Below, one piece after another: positions 26,429 through 34,214 of a stretch of 52,416 bases of DNA. The stretch's first letter is position 1, and the number at the start of each line of letters is the position of its first letter. The notes beneath the pieces were generated by a model. That model did no database searches. It was given only the letters and a program-made list of their open reading frames with translations, and was not told the origin of the DNA. Made by a program: the position numbers and the translations under genes. The stretch spans positions 33,820 to 86,235 of the forward strand of contig DIWZ01000041.1 of NCBI GenBank assembly GCA_002435955.1. Direction: 5' to 3'. This stretch comes from Pelobacter sp. UBA6093. Its GTDB lineage: Bacteria; Desulfobacterota; Desulfuromonadia; Desulfuromonadales; Syntrophotaleaceae.

Positions 26429-27244
26429 TCACTCCTTGATGCGGCCGGTGCGCAAATCAAATACACCGTCTCCGTCCAGATCTTCTTCGCGACTGATCAT
26501 CCGCCCTTTTGCCGAATAGCGTTCACGAAGTTCGGGGATCCCGTTTCCATCGGCGTCCACCGCCATGCTCATGGAGCCATCCTTCTGATAGACGCGAAGG
26601 ATTTCCCTGCGTCCATCACCGTTGGCATCCTCTTCGGCTCGCAACGGCCTGCCGCTTTTGTCAAAGATCCATACACTGCGGACCTTGCCGGACCCATGCA
26701 ACTCCTCGGCACGCTCCAGGCGACCTTGGCGGTAATATTCCTTGCGATCGATCCGTCCGTTACGATTGGTGTCGAGTTCGGCGCGATCCATCTGGCCGTC
26801 CTTGTAAAACCAGGTTCCGTGGGTTTTGACAATTTTCTGTAACATCCCCCGCACATAATGCCAGGTAGTCTCGGGGTGTCCGTCGCGATTCTTGTCTTTT
26901 TCCACCTTGACCAAGGCACCCCGGGTATCGAACCAGGTTGTCTGTATCGGCCCTTTGCCGCTGTCTTCGACCAGGCTCGCGGAACCATCCTTCTGCCAGG
27001 AGAACTGACGTTCCCAGATGCCGTCGCCATCTTGATCCTCACGTCGAGAAAGTCGTCGCCCCGCATAGAGTTCCTCGGTTTCGAATCTGCCGTCCTTATC
27101 GGTATCGAGCATGACCCGCACCAGGTTGCCGTCGGCATCATAGTAGGCCTTTTGCCCCGGACTTTCCCGCACCCATTCCTCAGCCAACACCCAGCCAGTC
27201 CCCAACAGCAGGAAGATCACGGCCATCAGCAATCTTCCGTGCAT
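26429..27244 (-). CDS. Secreted/periplasmic DxDxDG-repeat protein
   Basis: A protein of about 271 residues with a signal peptide (LLMAVIFLLLGTGWVLA, probable cleavage before EEW). The mature part holds about eight Ca-binding-like loops of D-x-[DN]-x-[DN]-G type (DTDKDG, DQDGDG, DKNRDG, DTNRNG, DANGDG, DADGNG, DLDGDG) spaced 25-35 residues apart, alternating with beta-rich [Y/F]-x-G-x-L segments. It may bind calcium or another cation in the periplasm. Several in-frame starts exist (27292, 27265, 27244); 27244 was taken because GGGGAG lies directly upstream, though its spacing is short. It sits in the uptake operon just before exbB, ending 5 bp before it. Function unknown. Confidence 0.75.
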   Translation of the reverse strand: MHGRLLMAVIFLLLGTGWVLAEEWVRESPGQKAYYDADGNLVRVMLDTDKDGRFETEELYAGRRLSRREDQDGDGIWERQFSWQKDGSASLVEDSGKGPIQTTWFDTRGALVKVEKDKNRDGHPETTWHYVRGMLQKIVKTHGTWFYKDGQMDRAELDTNRNGRIDRKEYYRQGRLERAEELHGSGKVRSVWIFDKSGRPLRAEEDANGDGRREILRVYQKDGSMSMAVDADGNGIPELRERYSAKGRMISREEDLDGDGVFDLRTGRIKE

Positions 27245-27273
27245 GGCTCCCCTATATAGTTTCATGGCAACAA

Positions 27274-27477
27274 TCAGATCGTTGCCATGCAAAGGAACGA
27301 AGTCACCGTCCAGCGCCGCAGCAAGCAGTTGTAGCAGGAACGTTCCTCATCGGTCACCCACTCGTCCTCGACGTCGGGACAGAATTTATGGCAGGTCCGG
27401 GCCTGTGCCGCAGCCAGGCTGAAAGCTTCCTGGCCATGACGGAACGCCCTCTCTCCACGCTTGTTGCTCTGCCACAT
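27274..27477 (-). CDS. Small Cys-containing protein in the uptake operon
   Basis: A 67-residue protein with five cysteines: Cys29-x3-Cys33, Cys48-x2-Cys51 and Cys63. The first four could bind zinc or an Fe-S cluster. No signal peptide is present, so it is probably cytoplasmic. A perfect AAGGAGG site lies before the ATG at 27477. It starts 10 bp after the TiaS-like gene stop. No family recognised. Confidence 0.7.
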   Translation of the reverse strand: MWQSNKRGERAFRHGQEAFSLAAAQARTCHKFCPDVEDEWVTDEERSCYNCLLRRWTVTSFLCMATI

Positions 27478-27487
27478 CGCTTCCTCC

Positions 27488-28231
27488 TTAAAACCGCTTG
27501 AGTTGCTGCCGCGGGGTGGTGCGCCATCGAACCCCGTCAGCGTTATCCACTGGTGACACCATCAGATAGGTGCCGCCATCGACCAGGACCGCTTTAGGTT
27601 TATCAGCAATTGCTATCACTTCTTCATGGCCGAGCACTTCGCCGTCCATGGTACGCACGCCATGCAGAGATGACTGGGCAAGAATTTCTCCGACCCGGGC
27701 CAGTCCGTTATCCGTACAAATATTCAGCCAACCTTTCATGCGTCCGTCATTGCCGCTCATGCGCAGGCCGACGCCGGCCAGTGCGCCGACCACCCCCTGT
27801 CCTGTACCGCCATGCTCGGAAAGATGAACGCCCAACTTGGCAGCCAGGTCATAGGCCATCTGCTTGTTAAGAACCACCTCTTTGGCACTACGTCCGAAAG
27901 CCACCATCGCTTCGGGCTCTGCCAAACGTTCCAACACGGTAACGCACAGACCGGGATCGGAGCCGGACGCGCTTTCCCTTTCAAGATATTCCCCTGCATA
28001 ATCAATCAGCGGTTGCAAAAAACAGGAATCGATATCGGCTTCGAAGCACATGGAGCTGTTATGCGACGTGTAGGGTACATCGGGATGCACCAGCAGTTGA
28101 TGGCGGGTCACGAACCGACTGCGTCCCCAGCCGCGTTTTTCGAGTTCTTCAGCGAGTTCCGTCGCCAGATCGCCGGTACCGCGCGATTCGAGATTGTCCG
28201 TGTCGTCGATACAAACCAGGATTTTCATCAT
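27488..28231 (-). CDS. TiaS-like (IDDTD motif) domain protein
   Basis: A 247-residue soluble protein beginning MMKILVCIDDTDNLESRGTG. The IDDTD-x-x-x-x-G-T pattern and the following layout resemble the N-terminal nucleotide-binding domain of archaeal tRNA(Ile2)-agmatinylcytidine synthetase (TiaS). The tRNA-binding and zinc-ribbon parts of TiaS are absent, so a tRNA role is unlikely. It may bind ATP and act on the imported compound or on the transporter (inference). Other conserved-looking segments are HNSSMCFEADID and HGGTGQGVVGALAGVGLR. GGGAG precedes the ATG. It lies between the probable S component and the small Cys gene. Confidence 0.65.
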   Translation of the reverse strand: MMKILVCIDDTDNLESRGTGDLATELAEELEKRGWGRSRFVTRHQLLVHPDVPYTSHNSSMCFEADIDSCFLQPLIDYAGEYLERESASGSDPGLCVTVLERLAEPEAMVAFGRSAKEVVLNKQMAYDLAAKLGVHLSEHGGTGQGVVGALAGVGLRMSGNDGRMKGWLNICTDNGLARVGEILAQSSLHGVRTMDGEVLGHEEVIAIADKPKAVLVDGGTYLMVSPVDNADGVRWRTTPRQQLKRF

Positions 28232-28272
28232 GCCTCACTCCCGGCAGCTCACAGGCTGCCTTGTACTTTTCC

Positions 28273-28827
28273 CTATCGAATAACGCCGTATGCTTTCAGA
28301 CGGCAAATAACCATCGGCACCATCAGACCACCGGCGATCCCAAAGGTTATGGCACCGGCCGCTTCCAGTAATGAACGTTGCAGATTGACCACCGGGTCCA
28401 TGCCGACCAGCGCGTTTATGGCATAGGCGCTGAAAAACTTGGTAGACGATGCCACGCCCGCCACCAGGGCACACAACACATAACTGCCAAACATCGCCGG
28501 CAGAAAAAATGCCGCAAGGTCAATCACCACGCCGGCCATCAGATACTTCACGATAATGAGAGGACCGGCCTTGGCAAAACCGAGGAACATGGCAGCTGTC
28601 CCCGCCAGCAGCGCCGTAAAGCTCGCACCATACCGACAGGGGGTGCTGCCCCTGCCCAGCATCAGAAAAAAAATCTTGATGATCATGGCGTGCCCGGAGA
28701 TGTGAAGGTGCAGCCGCAAAACGACGCGCACCAGCACCGCAAACACCGCACAGAAACCAAGGAACAGGGCATCTTTGAGAGGCAAGCGAAAACTGTCTGA
28801 AAAACGCCCGACAAATGACTTGGCCAT
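28273..28827 (-). CDS. Probable ECF transporter S (substrate-binding) component
   Basis: A 184-residue integral membrane protein with about five to six hydrophobic helices, the size and hydropathy of an ECF S component, encoded next to the T and A components. After the first helix there is a His cluster: His40, His42 and His46 (L-H-L-H-I-S-G-H), plausibly a metal or chelate ligand site. It does not look like CbiM, BioY, RibU or ThiT by eye. AAGGGG precedes the ATG at 28827; the longer frame to 28896 overlaps the T gene. Substrate unknown. Confidence 0.65.
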   Translation of the reverse strand: MAKSFVGRFSDSFRLPLKDALFLGFCAVFAVLVRVVLRLHLHISGHAMIIKIFFLMLGRGSTPCRYGASFTALLAGTAAMFLGFAKAGPLIIVKYLMAGVVIDLAAFFLPAMFGSYVLCALVAGVASSTKFFSAYAINALVGMDPVVNLQRSLLEAAGAITFGIAGGLMVPMVICRLKAYGVIR

Positions 28828-28855
28828 ACGGCAGAACCCCTTGTGTTCCTTGTGA

Positions 28856-29524
28856 TTATTCCCCCGGCCAGCAGGTACGCTTGGAGTACAATCCAAAATC
28901 GCGGGCGCGCGCGGCCAAGGCGATATTCCCGGCCAGGGCCATCCCCTGCACCACCGCCGGCACTATCACGCAGCGCACCACATCCGGCCAGTTCCACGGC
29001 TTGATCAGATCCCTCGGCAGGATCCTGGCACCACGCAACACCTGCCCTTCGTAAATATCCTGCACTTCTTCCAGCAGGTGTGGAGCAAACTTGATGCAGG
29101 TGGCCAGAACAAACGACATGCGGCTTGGCATGATGCGGTTCATGGCGCGCACAATCTTCGCTTGCGACGTGGTCTTGGCGAAAACCATGGACGGCCAGAA
29201 GGCCAGAAACAACTGCCAGGAGATCAGCAGGCCGTCCCATATCCCCGCCAGGGAGCCAAACCGTATGATGTACAGCGCCACAATGATGGAGCTTTGGAAC
29301 AAAAAGTATCGTCCCTGCCGCCACCAGGATACGCCCTGGGGGCGTAGCAGCAGAAACACCAGTGCGTTGACAGCCGTGAGGGCTCCAAGGAAAACTCCGG
29401 TCCGCGCCACAAACGCCAGGCAGGAAAGAGTCAACGCCAGCAGCATCTTGACTCCGACCGGAAGCGGTATCCCCTTGTCGGGGCCGTCATGCCGACGGTG
29501 GCCGTGGGACAACATCCCATGCAT
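28856..29524 (-). CDS. ECF transporter T component (CbiQ-like)
   Basis: A 222-residue membrane protein of the EcfT/CbiQ family, which couples the ATPases to the S component. The two Arg-containing coupling motifs expected in EcfT are visible (VLRGARI and AARARDFG). There are about five hydrophobic helices. The short N-terminus is unusually His-rich (His2, His7, His9, His12). The longest frame begins inside the ATPase gene; the ATG at 29524, 10 bp after that stop, is preferred although its ribosome binding site is weak, so translation may depend on coupling. Confidence 0.88.
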   Translation of the reverse strand: MHGMLSHGHRRHDGPDKGIPLPVGVKMLLALTLSCLAFVARTGVFLGALTAVNALVFLLLRPQGVSWWRQGRYFLFQSSIIVALYIIRFGSLAGIWDGLLISWQLFLAFWPSMVFAKTTSQAKIVRAMNRIMPSRMSFVLATCIKFAPHLLEEVQDIYEGQVLRGARILPRDLIKPWNWPDVVRCVIVPAVVQGMALAGNIALAARARDFGLYSKRTCWPGE

Positions 29525-29534
29525 TCGCGAAAAA

Positions 29535-30905
29535 CTACCGCCAGCCAATGCGCCCTCCCTCGATGTGCAGGTGGCCATCGGCCAGAGCCGGAATCTGTCC
29601 CGGATCATGCGAGGTCCACAGCAGCGTGACCCCTCGCTCCCTGTTCCAACGGGTCAACACCTGCATGACATCCTCCTGACGGGCGCAGTCGAGACCGGCA
29701 AACGGATCGTCCAGAAACAGCATCTCCGGGGCAGGAGCCAAAACCGAGGCCATGGCCACCAGATGCTTTTGTCCGTAACTGAGTTTATGCGGCGAATCGT
29801 CAGACAGCGACTCTATACCGCAGAAACTTAAAGCTTCCTCGATACGGGCCGCGCGCTGGTCCGGCGGCCAACCCAGTCGCTTAAGGGGAAAGGCAATTTC
29901 CTCGCGCACGGTATTTTCAAAAATCTGTTTATGGGGATTTTGAAACAGGCACCCCAATCGGCCGCGCAATAATTGTGGAACCGGTTCGGCGTTGAAAATT
30001 CGCACACTGCCGCTGCTTGGTTTCAGAAAACCGGCCAGCACCCGCAACAGAGTGGTCTTGCCGGTACCGTTCAGACCGGTGACGACAACACATTGCCCGC
30101 GCCTTATGTCAAACGACGCCCCATCCCAGACCGCTTCCTCCCCATGGCCCATGAAAGCCAGGTCGCGCACCTCCAGCAGAACAGGAGCCTCGGAAAGATC
30201 CGATGTCATTTCCGGCAAACGGAGATTCGGAACCTGGCCAGGCGCTTGCCAACGTCCGTCAGAGAGTCCCCCATCCTCGTCAAGTTGCCAGAACTGATCG
30301 ATCAATTCGAGCAAAGGCCCGGGATGGTGCTCGCACAAGACCACGGCAACGCCCGTTGCCTTCAGGTCGGACAGGGTTTGATGCAGGGCTGCCAATCCCT
30401 CGGGATCGAGCTGTGCCGCCGGTTCATCGAGGATCAACAAGTGTGGTTTCATAACCAGCAGGGCCGCAACCAACAACCGGTATTTCTGCCCCATGGACAG
30501 TCTGGCAACGGGATAATCGAGAGGTTTGCGAAGATCGGCCAGGGAAAGAGCGGCCGCAACCCGGTCCGGCATGGCCGCCGGATCGATGCAGAGATTTTCC
30601 AGACCGAAGGCCACCTCGGCACCGACGGTGGTGGCCAACAGTTGGGTTTCGGGGTTTTGCAGGACCAGGCCGATGCGGAAATCGGCTCGGCCAGACTGCC
30701 TGGGGCAGAGAATCTCTCCGCTGGAGTCATCTTTTTCCAACAATCCCTTCAGAGCCAGAGCCAAGGTGGTTTTGCCGGACCCGGTCGGACCGGTCAGGCA
30801 ATAACAGCGCCCAGCTTCGATTTCCAGGCTGACGTCATTCAAAACAGGCGTTTGGGCCTCGGGATAAGCGTAAGAAAAATTCTTCAGTTGCACGAGAACA
30901 CCCAT
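29535..30905 (-). CDS. ECF transporter fused double ATPase (A1-A2)
   Basis: A 456-residue protein carrying both ECF ATPase domains in one chain. First domain: Walker A GPTGSGKT (39-46), Q-loop Gln83, signature LSMGQ (136-140), Walker B LLILDEP with catalytic Glu161. Second domain: GLNGTGKT (277-284), signature LSYGQ (375-379), Walker B LFLDDP with Asp400 in place of the catalytic Glu. The signatures lack the usual second Gly and the second site has Asp for Glu, so the two sites may differ in ATP hydrolysis. It energises uptake through the T and S components encoded next. A good promoter lies upstream at 31008-31036. Confidence 0.93.
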   Translation of the reverse strand: MGVLVQLKNFSYAYPEAQTPVLNDVSLEIEAGRCYCLTGPTGSGKTTLALALKGLLEKDDSSGEILCPRQSGRADFRIGLVLQNPETQLLATTVGAEVAFGLENLCIDPAAMPDRVAAALSLADLRKPLDYPVARLSMGQKYRLLVAALLVMKPHLLILDEPAAQLDPEGLAALHQTLSDLKATGVAVVLCEHHPGPLLELIDQFWQLDEDGGLSDGRWQAPGQVPNLRLPEMTSDLSEAPVLLEVRDLAFMGHGEEAVWDGASFDIRRGQCVVVTGLNGTGKTTLLRVLAGFLKPSSGSVRIFNAEPVPQLLRGRLGCLFQNPHKQIFENTVREEIAFPLKRLGWPPDQRAARIEEALSFCGIESLSDDSPHKLSYGQKHLVAMASVLAPAPEMLFLDDPFAGLDCARQEDVMQVLTRWNRERGVTLLWTSHDPGQIPALADGHLHIEGGRIGWR

Positions 30906-31007
30906 TCAATTCCATCCAACCCGCTTCACCAAAAGCCGTATTTTCCAAAGGGAACCGCAAGTCGATCATATGCCAGAACAAGACTTCGGAGTCGTTATCA
31001 AGGTTGG

Positions 31008-31036
31008 AATATAGCGAAATGCGCGGCCCCAGTCAA
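31008..31036 (-). promoter_or_regulatory. Predicted promoter of the ECF genes
   Basis: On the minus strand TTGACT (31036-31031), a 17-bp spacer and TATATT (31013-31008) make a near-ideal sigma-70 promoter. It sits about 95 bp before the double-ATPase start, so the ECF part can be transcribed apart from the receptor gene. Confidence 0.65.
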
Positions 31037-31102
31037 ACATTTCACCGATTATAAAAGACTGTCGAAACGATTCCCGGATGCTAACGAGGATTTTGACAAA
31101 TA

Positions 31103-31133
31103 ACGACCGGCAACCCGTTAGGGCGCCGGCCGT
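31103..31133 (-). terminator. Imperfect terminator after the receptor gene
   Basis: On the minus strand ACGGCCGGCGCCC pairs with GGGTTGCCGGTCGT with small mismatches, followed by TATTTG. It lies about 40 bp after the receptor stop and before the ECF promoter. It may only partly stop transcription. Confidence 0.5.
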
Positions 31134-31174
31134 CTTCATTTTGCAGACATGGAGCAGATCTGACTGCAAGGCGA

Positions 31175-33172
31175 TCAGAACTTCCAGGTCACACCGCCGT
31201 AAAGGCTCCGCCCAGGCCGGGGAATCGCGTAGCTTTCGACGTAGTCGGTGTCGAACAGGTTGTTGACACCGAAGTAGAGATCCAGAGCGCCCCCAGCCGC
31301 CATCTTATTGATGCGGAAATCGCAAACGAGGAATTCCGGCAACTGTTTCTTCTCGGTATTGCTATACGTGTAGGCATTGGACACCCAAAGTGCGCTGCCG
31401 TAGACACTCATGTTCCAGGGCAGTTGGTAAGTCGCCTCGAGAGTCGCCTTGTGCTTGGGATTGTGCTCGACTTCGTCCACAAGATCGCTGGATTCGTCTT
31501 CGGCATCCAGATAGGTATACCCGGCCCGTACCAACAGTTTTTCGAAATAGCGGTTTTCCACCAGCACCTCGACACCCTTGAACTCGTATTCCTCGAAATT
31601 TTGGTTTAGTCCAGTGTCGTCTCTTGCGATAAAGTCCTCAACATCGATATAGAAACCGTTGACGGAAAGGAGGGTTTCCGCCGGCAAAGCCTGTTCAACG
31701 CCGGCCTCGTAGTGCTTTGTCACTTCGGCATCGAGGTCCGGGTTTCCGCGACCTGCCTCAAAAAGGTCGCGAATGGTCGGGAACCGAACCTTGCGGGCAT
31801 GAGAGGCCTTCAGGCGGGTGCCTTCGAAGAGGTCGTAGTGCAAACCGACCAGGTAGGAATAATCTTCCTCACTCCCCCCATCCCGGTCCTGCCAATGATA
31901 GCCGAAGCCAACTACTGCCCCGAGGTTTTGCAGGGGCAGTACTTCGTATTCGAAATTTGCCGAATAAAGCTGAAGGTTCTCCGAAGTATCGATGTCATCG
32001 TTCGTCAGGGTGCCACCGCCGCCACCGCCACCGCCGCCACCGCTGACAGCAACGATTTGGAACCCATCGGCTTCATAATCGTCGTTTTCGAACATGAAAC
32101 CGACAGTTGCGGCTCCGAACTTGTCAGCGTCGTAGCGCAACTGACCATTTATCCCCGAAATCTCCGTGGTCGAGTCAGAGCGGAAGGAATCTTCAGCCGC
32201 CTGGGTAGTGTAGGTATCGTCGTCGTAACGATTTTCCAACAGATCCAGCTTGTTGAAGTAAGTCCACCCCTTGAAGCTGAGGGGGCCTTTGAAATCATGG
32301 TTCAGGGCCAACTGCAAATTGAGGTCGTCACTATCGTCCTCCCGCTCAAACCGGAGGCGAGGTGCAAAATCATCATCCACCACCACCGGAGGCTTGCCCC
32401 GTTCTCCGGTAAGATAAGAGACCGTGACCCCGATCAGGGTAGACTCGGTAGGAGTGACGCCGACATTGAGAAACAGATTTTGACGTTCCCGGTCGCTATT
32501 TTCACGCTCATCGCCCTCTTCAAGAGCAGGGTCCCCAACAGAATAGTGATCGGAAAGTTCGAAATGATCCTGTTCATAAAGACTGCCGCTGGCAAACACA
32601 TCGTACTTTTCGGCACCATAAGAGGCGGTGCCCCGCAACCAATGGGTATCCCAGGAGCCCAGTTCCGCACCCAGGGACCCGCCAGCGCCCTGCTTGGCTT
32701 TCTTGGTGATAATATTGATGACCCCGGCATTGCCGCCCGAACCATAGAGTGTCGAGGTGGCGCCGGTGGTCACGATGATTTCGGCGATGTTTTCGACTGA
32801 AATCGTGGCGGGGTCAAACTGGCCATCGAAAGTGCTGTTGTACGGCGTGCCATTCAGCAACAACTTGATGTGCCGGGTACGGAAACCGCGCATATCGATG
32901 CGGGGCGCACCGTCACCGCCGGTGCGGACATTCACCCCCGGCAACAGATTGATGGCTTCATTCAGAGTACGCGCTCCGCGCTTTTCGATCTCCTCGGCCG
33001 TCACCCTGTGAGTGGTGCCGATTGCCTCGACCCCTGTCTCCTCACCGGAAACCACGACCTCGCCGAGGCGGTAGACACCGTCGTCGACCGGTGCAGCATG
33101 CAGATTCATTGCGCCGCCAAATACCATTGTTCCGGCCAGGATCGTGACCAAACACTCTTTCATTCTCATCAT
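31175..33172 (-). CDS. TonB-dependent outer-membrane receptor
   Basis: A 665-residue outer-membrane receptor. Signal peptide (CLVTILAGTMVFGGAMNLHA), a TonB-box-like YRLGEVVVSG, a plug domain (about 40-150: LNEAINLLPGVNVRTGGDG, RIDMRGFRTRHIKLLLNG, STLYGSGGNAGVINI) and a 22-strand-type barrel ending in GGVTWKF with the terminal Phe needed for barrel assembly. A run of ten glycines occurs in an extracellular-loop region (coded around 32012-32043). The substrate is unknown; receptors of this plug type include cobalamin and siderophore transporters. Three close ATGs exist; 33172 was chosen, with GGAGG 11 bases upstream. It is the first gene of the uptake locus and has its own promoter and structured leader. 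Confidence 0.93.
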   Translation of the reverse strand: MMRMKECLVTILAGTMVFGGAMNLHAAPVDDGVYRLGEVVVSGEETGVEAIGTTHRVTAEEIEKRGARTLNEAINLLPGVNVRTGGDGAPRIDMRGFRTRHIKLLLNGTPYNSTFDGQFDPATISVENIAEIIVTTGATSTLYGSGGNAGVINIITKKAKQGAGGSLGAELGSWDTHWLRGTASYGAEKYDVFASGSLYEQDHFELSDHYSVGDPALEEGDERENSDRERQNLFLNVGVTPTESTLIGVTVSYLTGERGKPPVVVDDDFAPRLRFEREDDSDDLNLQLALNHDFKGPLSFKGWTYFNKLDLLENRYDDDTYTTQAAEDSFRSDSTTEISGINGQLRYDADKFGAATVGFMFENDDYEADGFQIVAVSGGGGGGGGGGTLTNDDIDTSENLQLYSANFEYEVLPLQNLGAVVGFGYHWQDRDGGSEEDYSYLVGLHYDLFEGTRLKASHARKVRFPTIRDLFEAGRGNPDLDAEVTKHYEAGVEQALPAETLLSVNGFYIDVEDFIARDDTGLNQNFEEYEFKGVEVLVENRYFEKLLVRAGYTYLDAEDESSDLVDEVEHNPKHKATLEATYQLPWNMSVYGSALWVSNAYTYSNTEKKQLPEFLVCDFRINKMAAGGALDLYFGVNNLFDTDYVESYAIPRPGRSLYGGVTWKF

Positions 33173-33319
33173 TGCCCGTTTTTCCTCCATCCCTTGATCA
33201 AAAACCATCCAATTAAAAACCGCCATTATTTAATAGCGGCTAACATTATGCAAAAGCACAGGTTTTCATGTCAGCGATATTTCCTGCGCAATATAACGAT
33301 ACCCACCCAGCGTTGTCAA
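33173..33319 (-). promoter_or_regulatory. Receptor promoter and structured leader with terminator-like hairpin
   Basis: On the minus strand TTGACA (33319-33314) and TATATT (33295-33290), 18 bp apart, form a strong promoter. The roughly 110-base leader contains GCGCAGG (33289-33283) pairing with CCTGTGC (33262-33256), and then an 8-bp hairpin (33239-33232 with 33227-33220, loop AAAT) followed by five Ts, a terminator-like element 48 bases before the start codon. It suggests attenuation. No known riboswitch class was recognised; it is too short for a cobalamin riboswitch. Confidence 0.5.
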
Positions 33320-33592
33320 CCTGTTTATCTAACGCTTTTTTGGGAGTCGGCTTGGCATATACAATCAATGGCGGACATCAGGGCAAAAAATAAAAACTTA
33401 CTTTTTAACCTTAGAAAGTAACTACTTGGCGAACTTGCGGATGAGAATCGGGCAGATCAGTTACATGCGACAATTATGCTGCCCCAGGAAGCGGGATGGC
33501 TCATGGATATTGGCTCTCTCTCCCCCATCCAGCGTTTCAGAGGCATTCAGAACACCGTCAAAATCAAGGGAAAGGGGGTGATCTCATTCAAC

Positions 33593-34066
33593 TCATTTCT
33601 TCGCCAGGACCTCGGCGAGCTTGTCGAGCGATTCGTTCCAGCCGGCTCGGCAGTTATCCAGGTCCTCGCCAGGAAGGCCGGCGTGCCTCAGGGTGAGTTT
33701 CGTCTTCCCTTCCTGGTCTTCGAAGGTCACAGTCACCAGCATTTCCAAAGGGTAATCCGTGCCCATGCCGTAGTGCGTAGCCGGCACGACCTTGCCGCCT
33801 TCATCCGCGAACGAATCGGTAAAGACCATCCGCTTCGGTGGAACGATATCGCGATAGACACCGGTGCTCCAGTAATCTTGCCCCTCGTGCGAGCGCATGC
33901 AGTTGAGATAGGCGCCGCCCACGCGCAGATCTATCCTGCTGACAGGTGCCGTGAAGCCTTTCGGCCCCCACCAGCGTTTGACAAGTTCTGGCTCGGTCCA
34001 CGCTTTCCAGACCAGATCGCGGGGGGCGTCGAAACTGCGTTGGATAACCAATTCCTGACCTTTCAT
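33593..34066 (-). CDS. SRPBCC/AHSA1-domain protein
   Basis: A 157-residue single-domain protein of the activator-of-Hsp90-ATPase (AHSA1)-like SRPBCC superfamily, with VIQRSFDAPRDLVWKAWTEP, KRWWGPKGFTAPV and the late HAGLPGEDLDNCRAGWNESL. Such domains bind hydrophobic ligands; most bacterial members have no known substrate. AAGGAG precedes the ATG at 34066; the longer frame to 34120 would start within the leader. A GEMM-I riboswitch with a terminator lies about 100 bp upstream on the same strand, so expression probably follows a cyclic dinucleotide signal. Confidence 0.88.
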   Translation of the reverse strand: MKGQELVIQRSFDAPRDLVWKAWTEPELVKRWWGPKGFTAPVSRIDLRVGGAYLNCMRSHEGQDYWSTGVYRDIVPPKRMVFTDSFADEGGKVVPATHYGMGTDYPLEMLVTVTFEDQEGKTKLTLRHAGLPGEDLDNCRAGWNESLDKLAEVLAKK

Positions 34067-34162
34067 CTGAATTCTCCTTCCAGGCCGGTAACCGGCCGGC
34101 TTTATCGTCATGCTTGACACACCACTGCAAATCCCTTAACCAAATGCATAACCACATACAAA

Positions 34163-34214
34163 AATAAAGGCCGAGCTACCTCTTAAGGATGTGACATCCT
34201 TCGGCAGCTCGGCC
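34163..34214 (-). terminator. Riboswitch expression-platform terminator
   Basis: On the minus strand GGCCGAGCT (34214-34206) pairs with AGCTCGGCC (34177-34169), enclosing a second palindrome (AAGGATGT...ACATCCTT) and followed by TTTATTTTT. Its 5' arm is part of the GEMM aptamer, so the two folds exclude each other. Confidence 0.85.

Noticed and set aside
33173..33480. Cobalamin riboswitch before the TonB-dependent receptor
   Set aside because: The transcribed leader is only about 110 bases and lacks the conserved B12-box-like sequence.
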